Shown piece after piece: positions 21,142-29,311 of a stretch of 32,464 nucleotides of DNA (positions are counted from its first letter, which is position 1; each line of letters opens with the position of its first letter). Below the pieces are notes generated by a model. The model was not told the DNA's origin. It saw nothing but the letters and a program-made list of their open reading frames with translations, and ran no database searches. The translations under genes and the position numbers were made by a program. Location of the stretch: NCBI GenBank assembly GCA_023663685.1, contig JAMPHB010000002.1, positions 128,709 through 161,172 of the forward strand, in the 5' to 3' direction. Source of the DNA: Blautia sp. Lineage in GTDB: Bacteria; Bacillota; Clostridia; Lachnospirales; Lachnospiraceae.

Positions 21142-23580
21142 TTATCTGGTGAAGGTTGTATTGATAGTTACCGGAACTACATAGGATACATTACCGTTTG
21201 TAACAACCACCTTTACAGTTCCGACATAAACAGCGTTTCCAGCAACCTTTGCGCCGCCAGCGTCGTCTACATCAATCTGGTAATCACCCGTATCCTTATA
21301 CTCCTTGTCACCATAAGAAATTACTACACACTCTTTCAGAATAGCCTCAACCTGATCAGCCGTTGCGCCGATAGTCTGGGTAGTAACCTTCTTGTTAATC
21401 TTTGCAGCTGCAGAAGCCTGCGTATCCTTTACAGTGAAGCTTCCGGAGAAGGTCTTGCCGTTCGCTGTAGCCTTTACAGTATAGGTCTTGCCTGCCTCAA
21501 GGTTCTTAACAGCCACTGCGCTGCCACTGGTAACAGAAACTGCGTTGATTGTCAGCTCACCACCAGCCACATCTGCATAATCCAGAGATCCGGTTGCTGT
21601 TCCGTTCACCTCATATGTGGCACTGCCTACAACACCAACCTGTGCGCCCTTATCATAAGCGACTACCTTTGCGGTAACAGTCTTTCCTGCATTGCCGGTA
21701 GTTGCGTCATCAGCGATGGCCATATCTACTTCATTGGAAGAAAGAACCAGTCTCAGATCCGTAGCATTTGCTGTAGTCTTTTCAGTTGCAACAACGTTTA
21801 CAGACAAGGTACGGGTAACCTTTGCGCCGTTCTTTTCCACTTCAAACTTAAGGACATAGGTTCCTGCTGTCTTGCTTTGCGCATCAACAGTTACATTCTT
21901 AACGTCAGCGGTATTTACTGTCAGATCAGCAGCACCGTTCGGCTTGGTCAGGGAAGTAACAGTTGTCGTAAAGCCTGACATTTCCTCCCCGTACTGGTCA
22001 ACCGCCTTGACTGTTACAGTCTGGGGAAGACTTACAGCGTTGGAAAGTGTAAGGGAAGATACACCAAGTGTCACATTGGTCAGCTTTCTCTCAGCGGTAA
22101 TCACTACCGGAAGGGATGTAACGATCTTTCCATCCTTCTTTACATTGACGTATGCGCTTCCTGCCTTAACTGCTGCAACAGAAATCGCTGTAATCTTGTC
22201 AGTCAGATTCTGCTCCGGAAGAACCAGAACGCTGTCATCGCTGGAAACTACGGAATACTGGCTTGTCACATCCGACTTGTTGGAGTCTGTAAAGAAGAAG
22301 TACGCATTTACAGAATCACTTACGGAGAAGGAGTTCTTAAGGGTATCCTTATCCCAGTTCGGAGCGCTTCCTGCGAAGGTATACTTGAATCCGTCAACGG
22401 TTGCCGGAACAGCCTCAACTGCGGTAATCTCTACCTTCTTGTTGAGTGCGCCGATTTCCTTTGCCTGGTCGTCATACTTGAAGGTATGGTAGGTAACCTC
22501 TGCCGTACCCTTGTTTCCAACGGTCGGGAGAACGAGCTTGTTGCCGTCCACATATCCCTGCGTGGTGGTAAGGCTGAAATCAATCTCTGTGATGCTCGCT
22601 GCATCTGATACGGTGAACTCCTTAAGGATGATACCATTCTTGTCAACGGTCTGACCCTTAATCTCTGTTCCCTCTGTGTTTGCTGCAATCTGGAGCGGTG
22701 CTACATTTAACTCTGCAACCACACCGTCGGTTGCGGTGAACTCTGCTGCTGCGCCGTTATCTACGGATACGGTATACTTTGCACCGTCATTCATGTCACC
22801 AAATGTCTCGATGGTAACCTTTGTTGCGTCTGTTCCGTCAACATTTACTGCCTTAACAGCGAATACGTTGTTGTTTGCGGTGTTTGTAATCTTTACATCT
22901 GCCGGCTTAAGATCCTTGGTCGCACCAAGAATGACAGCCTCGATGGTGTTTGCTTTGGTCTGCTTTACAGACTGGAGCGCATACTTGCCAACGGTAACCT
23001 TATATGTCTTGGTTGCACCGTAGCTGCTGGTCACAGTGATGTTTGCCTCACCGGCTGCCTTTGCGGTGATCTTGTTGCCGTCAACAGCAACGATGTCAGC
23101 CTTGTCGCTTGTGTACTCAACAGTAGCCTCGGTCGGAGCGCCGCTCTTTGTGAGGGTCTTCTCCTCGTTCACTACCATGGTCTCCGGCACATCCGCCTTG
23201 ACAGAAGCGTTCACAACCTTTGCAGTCAGTGTCAGGGTCTTGCTTACACTCTTGTTATTTTTCTTCGCAGTTACCTTGAACTTAACTTTTGTTGTACCCT
23301 TCTTAACAGCGGTAATCTTAATAGTCTTTCCAGAAGCCTTTACAGTGGCGATACCGCCCGGGCTGTTCTTTCCAACCTTTGTTACCTTAACGCTCTTCCA
23401 ATTGGAAGGAGTTGTTACCTTAACAGTCTTTGTCTGGTTCCGTGTAGTACCATGAGCGACAGTAACTGTTGACTTGGATAACTTTGCGGTCGAAGCTGCC
23501 TCAGCGGTAGTAGCAGGAACTGCTGTTACAACCATTGCTAAAGCAAGACCTAAAGCTAACACTTTTTTCATTGCTTTCAT
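21142..23580 (-). CDS. S-layer-like secreted Ig-domain protein (expressed copy)
   Basis: This is an 812-residue secreted surface protein. I chose the ATG at 23580 because AGAGG lies 7 nt upstream. The protein begins MKAMKKVLALGLALAMVVTA and has a classical signal peptide ending TAEAA (cleavage near 28-29). Residues to 99 are a basic, Lys/Thr/Val-rich constant domain. From residue 100 on (FKVTAKKNNKS...) the sequence is shared with the silent cassettes: BIG2-type Ig repeats, alanine, threonine and valine rich, with almost no Cys. There is no LPXTG motif, no SLH repeats and no lipobox, so attachment probably depends on the constant N-terminal domain (inference). A strong promoter, a leader of about 465 nt and highly biased codons (AAG, AAC, GTT, ACC) point to very high expression, as for S-layer proteins. 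It ends ...INTTFTR before the shared terminator. Confidence 0.85.
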   Translation of the reverse strand: MKAMKKVLALGLALAMVVTAVPATTAEAASTAKLSKSTVTVAHGTTRNQTKTVKVTTPSNWKSVKVTKVGKNSPGGIATVKASGKTIKITAVKKGTTKVKFKVTAKKNNKSVSKTLTLTAKVVNASVKADVPETMVVNEEKTLTKSGAPTEATVEYTSDKADIVAVDGNKITAKAAGEANITVTSSYGATKTYKVTVGKYALQSVKQTKANTIEAVILGATKDLKPADVKITNTANNNVFAVKAVNVDGTDATKVTIETFGDMNDGAKYTVSVDNGAAAEFTATDGVVAELNVAPLQIAANTEGTEIKGQTVDKNGIILKEFTVSDAASITEIDFSLTTTQGYVDGNKLVLPTVGNKGTAEVTYHTFKYDDQAKEIGALNKKVEITAVEAVPATVDGFKYTFAGSAPNWDKDTLKNSFSVSDSVNAYFFFTDSNKSDVTSQYSVVSSDDSVLVLPEQNLTDKITAISVAAVKAGSAYVNVKKDGKIVTSLPVVITAERKLTNVTLGVSSLTLSNAVSLPQTVTVKAVDQYGEEMSGFTTTVTSLTKPNGAADLTVNTADVKNVTVDAQSKTAGTYVLKFEVEKNGAKVTRTLSVNVVATEKTTANATDLRLVLSSNEVDMAIADDATTGNAGKTVTAKVVAYDKGAQVGVVGSATYEVNGTATGSLDYADVAGGELTINAVSVTSGSAVAVKNLEAGKTYTVKATANGKTFSGSFTVKDTQASAAAKINKKVTTQTIGATADQVEAILKECVVISYGDKEYKDTGDYQIDVDDAGGAKVAGNAVYVGTVKVVVTNGNVSYVVPVTINTTFTR
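23195..23281 (-). repeat. Crossover block in the expressed surface-protein gene
   Basis: These 87 bp are identical in inverted orientation to 18918-19004; 78 of them match 11698-11775 with one mismatch. The homology stops abruptly at 23281, where the constant region begins, and at the same base in both cassettes. Confidence 0.88.
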
Positions 23581-24046
23581 GTCTTTTCCTCTCTTTCCTT
23601 TTCGGCTAGTCCCCATCAACCACTACTCGTTCAACCTTACACGTTCCGTTCCCCTGCTCTCTGGTCTGAAATTGCTGCGGACAACTCTTTCCTTCGGGCT
23701 GGTTCCTGACTGCCGCCGCCGGGTTCCTCTGGCTCTTGTCGTATGTATGTACACATGACGCGTCACACGCTTTCGCATATGACAGATACCAACCGGCTTT
23801 GTCTACAGACACATAATCAAAATTGATTCGAAGCTTCGATCACCCTTCGCCGTGTAGAGTTGTGAAATCGACGTCGAATGTTCAGCACCAAAATCAACAA
23901 GCTTAAGACTCGAATAGATCTCAGCTTCTGTCGTGCCTGTAATTGTAAGATCCTCCGGAATCTATCTTTTCAATCCCGGTATCCATAGCACTGTGGTTAC
24001 TATCCTTCGTACTTTAATTTAGCAGTACTAGTTTAACTACTCTACG
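23581..24046 (-). promoter_or_regulatory. Long 5' leader of the surface-protein gene
   Basis: About 465 nt separate the predicted start of transcription from the ATG. No gene is visible inside. The leader holds perfect palindromes of 10-12 bp: TGACGCGTCA near 23756-23765, TCGAAGCTTCGA near 23828-23839 and TCGACGTCGA near 23868-23877. Long structured leaders that stabilise the mRNA are known for S-layer genes; a regulatory RNA role is possible. Confidence 0.55.
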
Positions 24047-24052
24047 CAACCT

Positions 24053-24081
24053 ATCATACACCAAGTGTTTTTGCTTTGCAA
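24053..24081 (-). promoter_or_regulatory. Strong promoter of the surface-protein gene
   Basis: On the minus strand TTGCAA (24076-24081), a 17-bp spacer and TATGAT (24053-24058). Upstream is a very A/T-rich tract with a 16-bp palindrome of seven T, GC and seven A (24095-24110), which could act as an UP element. Confidence 0.7.
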
Positions 24082-24141
24082 TAGCAAAATCGCATTTTTT
24101 TGCAAAAAAATTTTAATATTTTATGAAGCTATTAAGACAAT

Positions 24142-27100
24142 TTACACAAAATAGGAAACTCCTGCCTCAAATATCCGCATATCCTGTTCGCCGTAGATAT
24201 TGATTGCCACCGATTCTCCCCGGCGTTCGCTGTGACCCATTTTTCCAAATATCCGTCCATCCTCACTCGTGATTCCCTCGATTGCCATGTAGGAGCCGTT
24301 GATGTTCCACTCCTCATCCATGGTGGGCTGTCCCTTGACGTTCACATACTGGGTGGCCACCTGCCCGTTGGCAAAAAGCTCTTCCAGCCACTCTTTCGGA
24401 GCCACGAAACGACCCTCGCCGTGGGAGGCCGGAATACAGTAGGTCTCGCCGAGCTTCGCCTGCTGCAGCCATGGCGACTTGTTGCTCACGACCTTCGTGT
24501 ACACCATCTTGCTGATGTGGCGGCCGATGGTATTGTAGGTCAGGGTCGGGGAGGTCTCTTCCTGCATCTTAATCTCACCATAAGGCACAAGCCCCAGCTT
24601 CACAAGCGCCTGGAAGCCGTTGCAGATTCCAAGTGCCAGACCGTCCCTCTCTTTCAGCAGACGTGTCACCGCCTCCGCCATCTTTGCATTGCGGAAGGCT
24701 GTCGCAAAGAACTTCGCCGAGCCCTCCGGTTCATCGCCCGCCGAGAAGCCTCCCGGAAACATGATAATCTGCGACTGGTCGATAGCTTTTACAAATTCTT
24801 CCACCGAATCCCGGATATCCGACGCACTCAGATTCTTAAATACCTTTACAATGGTATCGGCTCCCGCCCGCTCAAAGGCTTTCGCACTGTCATACTCGCA
24901 GTTCGTCCCCGGAAATACCGGGATAAATACAGTAGGCTTTGCCACCTTGTTTTTACAGATGTAAATGTTCTTTGCCTTGTAAAGTCCGCTCTCCACAAGA
25001 CTCTTATCCTCATAGGAGCGCGTCGCAAATACCGGCTCTAAGGTCTTCGTCCATGCGCCAATGGCGTCCCCCATGGAAATTTCTGCGCCTCTATATAAGA
25101 AGAAACCGCTCTCATTAACTCTGCCTATCCTATGGCAATTGTCAATTCCTGCCTTTTCCATGGCATCATATATAATAGGAAGAGACTCTGCGGGAACCTC
25201 CGCCACGATGGAGCCAAAGCCGGGGCCAAACATGACAGACTCCTCCACGGACTCGTCAACCGATACGCCCAGCTTGTTGCCGAAGCCCATCTTGCTGACT
25301 GCCGCCGCAAGCCCCTTGCCGTCCAGCGCGTAGGCTGAGACAATGAGCTTTTTACGGATAGCGTCATGGACGGCATCATAGAGCCTCATCACCTGCGCAT
25401 ATTCCGGCAGATCGTATTTATTTTTATCAATAGACAAAAGCACGAGCGCATTGCCCGCCATTTTTAACTCCGGCGTGATAATGTCGCGCTCTCTCGCCAC
25501 ATCTACGGCGAATGCCACCAGTGTGGGCGGCACATCAATCTCATTGAAGGTGCCGGACATGGAATCCTTTCCTCCAATCGAGGGCAGGCCAAAGCCAATC
25601 TGTGCGTCATATGCCCCCAGAAGAGCCGCAAAAGGCTGGCTCCAGCGCTCCGGCTCCCCGCTCATTCTGCGGAAATACTCCTGAAATGTAAAGCGCACCT
25701 TCCGGTAATCTCCGCCCGCCGCGACAATTCTTGACAGTGCCTCCAGCACCGCATAGACCGCGCCGTGATAGGGGCTCCACGAGGACAGGTAGGGGTCAAA
25801 GCCGTAGGACATCATGGTCACTGTGTCTGTTTTCCCTTTTTGCACCGGAAGCTTCGCCACCATACACTGTGTCTCGGTGAGCTGATAACGCCCGCCGTAG
25901 GGCATGAACACGCTTCCCGCGCCGATGGAGCCGTCAAACATCTCCACAAGCCCCTTCTGGGAGCATACATTGAGATCAGACAGCATGGTAAGCCATGCCC
26001 CCCGGTAATCTCCCGCTTCCACGGCCTCCGCCACTTTCGAAGATCCCAGCCTGCGGAAAAAATTATCCTCCGGCCGTGGCAGCACTACTTTCACTGCCGC
26101 CTCCTGATGCGCGCCGTTCGTATCGAGAAATACCCGGGAGATATTGACGATCTCACGGCCTCTCCACACAAGCACAAGTCTCGGTTCCTCCGTGACGACT
26201 GCCACCTCCGTGGCCTCCAGATTTTCTTCTTTCGCATACTGCAAAAAGAGCTCCACATCCTGCGGGGCAACCACCACCGCCATGCGCTCCTGTGACTCGG
26301 AAATGGCAATCTCTGTGCCATCTAAGCCCGCATATTTTTTCGGAACCTTGTCCAGCTCCACCCGAAGGCCGGGCGCAAGCTCCCCGATTGCCACGGACAC
26401 GCCGCCCGCGCCAAAATCGTTGCATTTTTTGATGATGTGGCTGACCTCTTCCCGGCGGAACAGACGCTGCAGCTTGCGCTCGGTGGGGGGATTTCCCTTC
26501 TGCACCTCCGCACCGCAGACCGAAGTGGACTCTGTGTTGTGCGCCTTGGAGGAGCCGGTTGCACCGCCAATGCCGTCGCGTCCGGTACGGCCTCCGAGGA
26601 GAATGATCTTATCTCCCGGGTCGGAATTCAGACGCTGCACTGCCCGCCGGGGCGCAGCCCCCATAACTGCACCGATTTCCATGCGTTTTGCCACATAATC
26701 AGGGTGGTAAACTTCTTTTACATATCCGGTTGACAATCCGATCTGATTGCCGTAAGAGCTATATCCATGGGCGGCGGAGCGCACCAGCTTTTTCTGGGGA
26801 AGCTTGCCCGCCATAGTGTCCTTCACAGAGACGGTAGGGTCTGCGGCTCCGGTGACGCGCATCGCCTGATACACATAGGTACGGCCGGAAAGCGGGTCGC
26901 GGATGGCTCCGCCCAGACAGGTCGCCGCACCTCCAAAAGGCTCAATCTCGGTCGGATGGTTATGTGTCTCGTTTTTGAAGTTGACAAGCCACTCCTCCTG
27001 CACAATCACGGGTCTCCCCTCTTCTCTGTAATCCACTTCCACCGGAACGACGATGGAGCAGGCATTGATCTCGTCGGATTCCTCCTGATCTGCAAGCTTT

Positions 27101-27978
27101 CCCTCCGCCTTGAGGCGTTTCATGGCCAAAAGCGCCAGATCCATCAGGCACACAAACTTATCCCGCCGCCCCGCGTAGAGCTTATAACGGCTGCTCAGAT
27201 AATCCTCATAGGTTTTTTTAATCGGAGCCTGATAGAAGCCCTCCTCAAATTCCACGTCCTTAAGCTCCGTGGAAAATGTGGTATGGCGGCAATGATCGCT
27301 CCAGTAGGTATCCAGCACCCGGATTTCCGTCACGGACGGGTCGCGCTGCTCTTCGTTCTTAAAGTAATTCTGTATATGCAAAAAATCCTTGAAGGTCATT
27401 GCCAGATTCAGGGAATCGTAAAGCCCGCGCAGCGCCTCTTCGCCCATGGCGTTAAAGCCCTCAAAGACAGACACATCGGCCGGCTCCTCGAACTCCTGCA
27501 CCAGCGTGTGCGGCTTCTGTCTCCCCGTCTCTCTGGAATCCACCGGATTGATACAGTGATTTTTTATCGCCTCAAATTCTTCACCGGTCAGCTCCCCGTA
27601 GATTACATAGGTGGTTGCACTGCGAATGATGGGCTCCTCCTCTTCATTCAGAAGCTTTACGCACTGCTCCGCAGAATCCGCCCTCTGGTCAAACTGTCCC
27701 GGCAAAAACTCCACGGAGAAAATCCAGTCGCTCGTCTTTCCGTTTTCCAGTGCTGCCGGAAAGTTCTCCTCGTACACATGATCCACCGGAGGCTCGGAAA
27801 ACACCGTCCCCAGCGCCTTCTGATAGGTCTCCTCCGACACATTCTCCACATCGTAGCGGATCAGTACGCGCACCTCGTCAACCCCGATTCCCAGATAGTG
27901 CCGGATCTCATGCCTCAGCTCTCTCGCCTTAATTGCAAAATCCGGCTTTTTCTCTACATACACACGGCGTATTCCCAC
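24142..27978 (-). CDS. purL: Phosphoribosylformylglycinamidine synthase, single-chain
   Basis: This 1278-residue enzyme of purine synthesis converts FGAR and glutamine to FGAM with ATP (EC 6.3.5.3). It is the fused type: an N-terminal PurS-like part (GIRRVYVEKKPDFAIKAREL), two PurM-like halves with FKNETHNHPTEIEPFGGAAT and IGGKDSMSGTF, and a C-terminal glutaminase (VFPGTNCEYDSAKAFERAGA, IMFPGGFSAGDEPEG, nucleophile Cys in LGICNGFQAL, and a SHGEGRF motif). I chose GTG 27978 because AAGGAGG lies 8 nt upstream. An ATG 11 codons earlier has no such site and would add a non-family extension. It lies 48 bp behind the transpeptidase gene; no purine riboswitch is visible. Confidence 0.97.
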   Translation of the reverse strand: MGIRRVYVEKKPDFAIKARELRHEIRHYLGIGVDEVRVLIRYDVENVSEETYQKALGTVFSEPPVDHVYEENFPAALENGKTSDWIFSVEFLPGQFDQRADSAEQCVKLLNEEEEPIIRSATTYVIYGELTGEEFEAIKNHCINPVDSRETGRQKPHTLVQEFEEPADVSVFEGFNAMGEEALRGLYDSLNLAMTFKDFLHIQNYFKNEEQRDPSVTEIRVLDTYWSDHCRHTTFSTELKDVEFEEGFYQAPIKKTYEDYLSSRYKLYAGRRDKFVCLMDLALLAMKRLKAEGKLADQEESDEINACSIVVPVEVDYREEGRPVIVQEEWLVNFKNETHNHPTEIEPFGGAATCLGGAIRDPLSGRTYVYQAMRVTGAADPTVSVKDTMAGKLPQKKLVRSAAHGYSSYGNQIGLSTGYVKEVYHPDYVAKRMEIGAVMGAAPRRAVQRLNSDPGDKIILLGGRTGRDGIGGATGSSKAHNTESTSVCGAEVQKGNPPTERKLQRLFRREEVSHIIKKCNDFGAGGVSVAIGELAPGLRVELDKVPKKYAGLDGTEIAISESQERMAVVVAPQDVELFLQYAKEENLEATEVAVVTEEPRLVLVWRGREIVNISRVFLDTNGAHQEAAVKVVLPRPEDNFFRRLGSSKVAEAVEAGDYRGAWLTMLSDLNVCSQKGLVEMFDGSIGAGSVFMPYGGRYQLTETQCMVAKLPVQKGKTDTVTMMSYGFDPYLSSWSPYHGAVYAVLEALSRIVAAGGDYRKVRFTFQEYFRRMSGEPERWSQPFAALLGAYDAQIGFGLPSIGGKDSMSGTFNEIDVPPTLVAFAVDVARERDIITPELKMAGNALVLLSIDKNKYDLPEYAQVMRLYDAVHDAIRKKLIVSAYALDGKGLAAAVSKMGFGNKLGVSVDESVEESVMFGPGFGSIVAEVPAESLPIIYDAMEKAGIDNCHRIGRVNESGFFLYRGAEISMGDAIGAWTKTLEPVFATRSYEDKSLVESGLYKAKNIYICKNKVAKPTVFIPVFPGTNCEYDSAKAFERAGADTIVKVFKNLSASDIRDSVEEFVKAIDQSQIIMFPGGFSAGDEPEGSAKFFATAFRNAKMAEAVTRLLKERDGLALGICNGFQALVKLGLVPYGEIKMQEETSPTLTYNTIGRHISKMVYTKVVSNKSPWLQQAKLGETYCIPASHGEGRFVAPKEWLEELFANGQVATQYVNVKGQPTMDEEWNINGSYMAIEGITSEDGRIFGKMGHSERRGESVAINIYGEQDMRIFEAGVSYFV

Positions 27979-28026
27979 TTTTCTTTCCTCCTTCTTATGT
28001 CTGGTTTCCAATGTCTGCCGGGCTTT

Positions 28027-29244
28027 CTATGTCCCGGTATTGTCTGCTGCCCCTGTAACCGGGCTCCCGGTGCTTTCCTCTCCTCCGGTGCTTTCCTCTC
28101 CTCCGGTATCCTCCGTCTCCTCTGCCTCCTCCGTCTCTTCCTCGGCATAGGGATCGACATAATGCACCGTGATGGTCTTTACTTTGGATTTGTTGCCCGA
28201 AGCGTCCTTCGCGTAGACCTTCACCTTGTAATCGCCGTACTCACTGTTCTCCCACGCCTCCCACAGCGTGCCCACAGACATATGGAGGTATTTTGCCGCC
28301 AGGGATTTTCCGTTGTCCTTTGCCGTCACATACTTTTTCAGATAGACGCGGAGCTCGTCTATGTCATAGAAATCCCATTCGTCGTCAGTCAGCTCCACCT
28401 CCTTCTTTTTCAGACTGACCGTGGGCTTCTTCGTGTCCTTCACCGTGATGGTGACGCTCTTTTTCGTACTCTTTCCCCGGGCGTCCACCGCCTTGTAGGT
28501 AATCTTGTATTTACCGACCTTATCCAGATTATATTTGCCGGACACCTCGACCTTTAGGGCATTTCCGGCAAAGTCCTCGGCTTTTACCCCGGAGGTCAGC
28601 TTTTTGACCGAAGAGCACCTCTCAAGCGTCCGGTTTTTTGCCCCGGTAATCTTCGGCGCGGACTTCGGCCACGGATTGTTGGGGTCGGGATCGGTCGGAT
28701 CCCAGCCGCGGTACTGGCTGGATGTGTTGATTCGAATCGGCGTCGGCTTCCCCAGCGGCCCCGGGTCGGAGCTGTCGTAAATCTCCACGGTAGTCCCCGA
28801 GGAGCAATTGTCGTAAATCCACTTGGCGTCCGCCACACACAGACGGACACAGCCGTGTGATGCCGTCGTCCCCAGCCGGTTGTAGGAATTGTAGTACAGT
28901 GTGCTCGGGTCTGTGTCGTGATAAAACACAGAATGGAACAGCACCCGTCCGGTAATCCTCGTACAGTACTGCCCCCACACGTCGCCGTCCAGCAGATGCC
29001 AGCGGTATTTACTCCCTACGCTGAAGCTCCCCGTGGGCGTGGCATTGTTCACACCCACCGAGCAGGCAAACGCCTTCACCGGCACCGTAAACTTTCCCTT
29101 TGCATCTTTTTTGTACACAGTCACACAGTTCTGCTGCCGGTTCACCTTAATATGGTAGGTACTCGCCGCGCGGGCGGGCAGCGGACGCGAGAATACTCCC
29201 AGCAAAAGCACTGCAATCATTAGTAAGCTGCGCAATCTTTTCAT
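28027..29244 (-). CDS. Secreted YkuD-type L,D-transpeptidase
   Basis: This 405-residue exported enzyme has a signal peptide (residues 1-27, KRLRSLLMIAVLLLGVFS, cleavage at ARA-A). The YkuD catalytic domain (about 28-155) has His104 and the motif ASHGCVRL with Cys132 as nucleophile. It should form 3-3 peptidoglycan cross-links or attach proteins to the wall. A linker rich in Pro and Asp follows, then Ig-like modules (about 205-275 and 280-370) and an acidic tail with a DNA-level repeat coding EESTGG twice. GAGGAG lies upstream of the ATG. Its promoter overlaps the end of the helicase gene. Confidence 0.9.
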   Translation of the reverse strand: MKRLRSLLMIAVLLLGVFSRPLPARAASTYHIKVNRQQNCVTVYKKDAKGKFTVPVKAFACSVGVNNATPTGSFSVGSKYRWHLLDGDVWGQYCTRITGRVLFHSVFYHDTDPSTLYYNSYNRLGTTASHGCVRLCVADAKWIYDNCSSGTTVEIYDSSDPGPLGKPTPIRINTSSQYRGWDPTDPDPNNPWPKSAPKITGAKNRTLERCSSVKKLTSGVKAEDFAGNALKVEVSGKYNLDKVGKYKITYKAVDARGKSTKKSVTITVKDTKKPTVSLKKKEVELTDDEWDFYDIDELRVYLKKYVTAKDNGKSLAAKYLHMSVGTLWEAWENSEYGDYKVKVYAKDASGNKSKVKTITVHYVDPYAEEETEEAEETEDTGGEESTGGEESTGSPVTGAADNTGT

Positions 29245-29282
29245 AGCACGCTCCTCATATTTTTATTGAACATTATGCTTGC

Positions 29283-29311
29283 ATTATACCTTGTTCCTCA
29301 CCCATTTTCAA
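29283..29311 (-). promoter_or_regulatory. Promoter of the transpeptidase gene
   Basis: TTGAAA (29306-29311), a 17-bp spacer and TATAAT (29283-29288). The -35 lies within the last codons of the upstream helicase gene. Confidence 0.8.

Larger units (their letters stand above)
18918..23281. other. Putative invertible segment (4.36 kb)
   Basis: The segment is bounded by 87-bp identical inverted copies (18918-19004 and 23195-23281) and contains two convergent Ig-domain bodies with a palindromic terminator between them. Outside lie two different fixed flanks: the silent flank at the left, and the promoter, signal peptide and constant region at the right. Inversion would exchange which body is expressed. 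No dedicated recombinase gene lies in the window. Confidence 0.65.

Noticed and set aside
11342-24141. A dedicated invertase (serine or tyrosine recombinase) for the flip segment
   Set aside because: No reading frame in the window shows recombinase motifs. Switching would need a gene elsewhere or general homologous recombination over the 87-bp block.
27979-28011. Eleven-residue N-terminal extension of PurL from an upstream ATG
   Set aside because: The family starts near GIRRVYVEKK, and the good ribosome site AAGGAGG serves the GTG at 27978.
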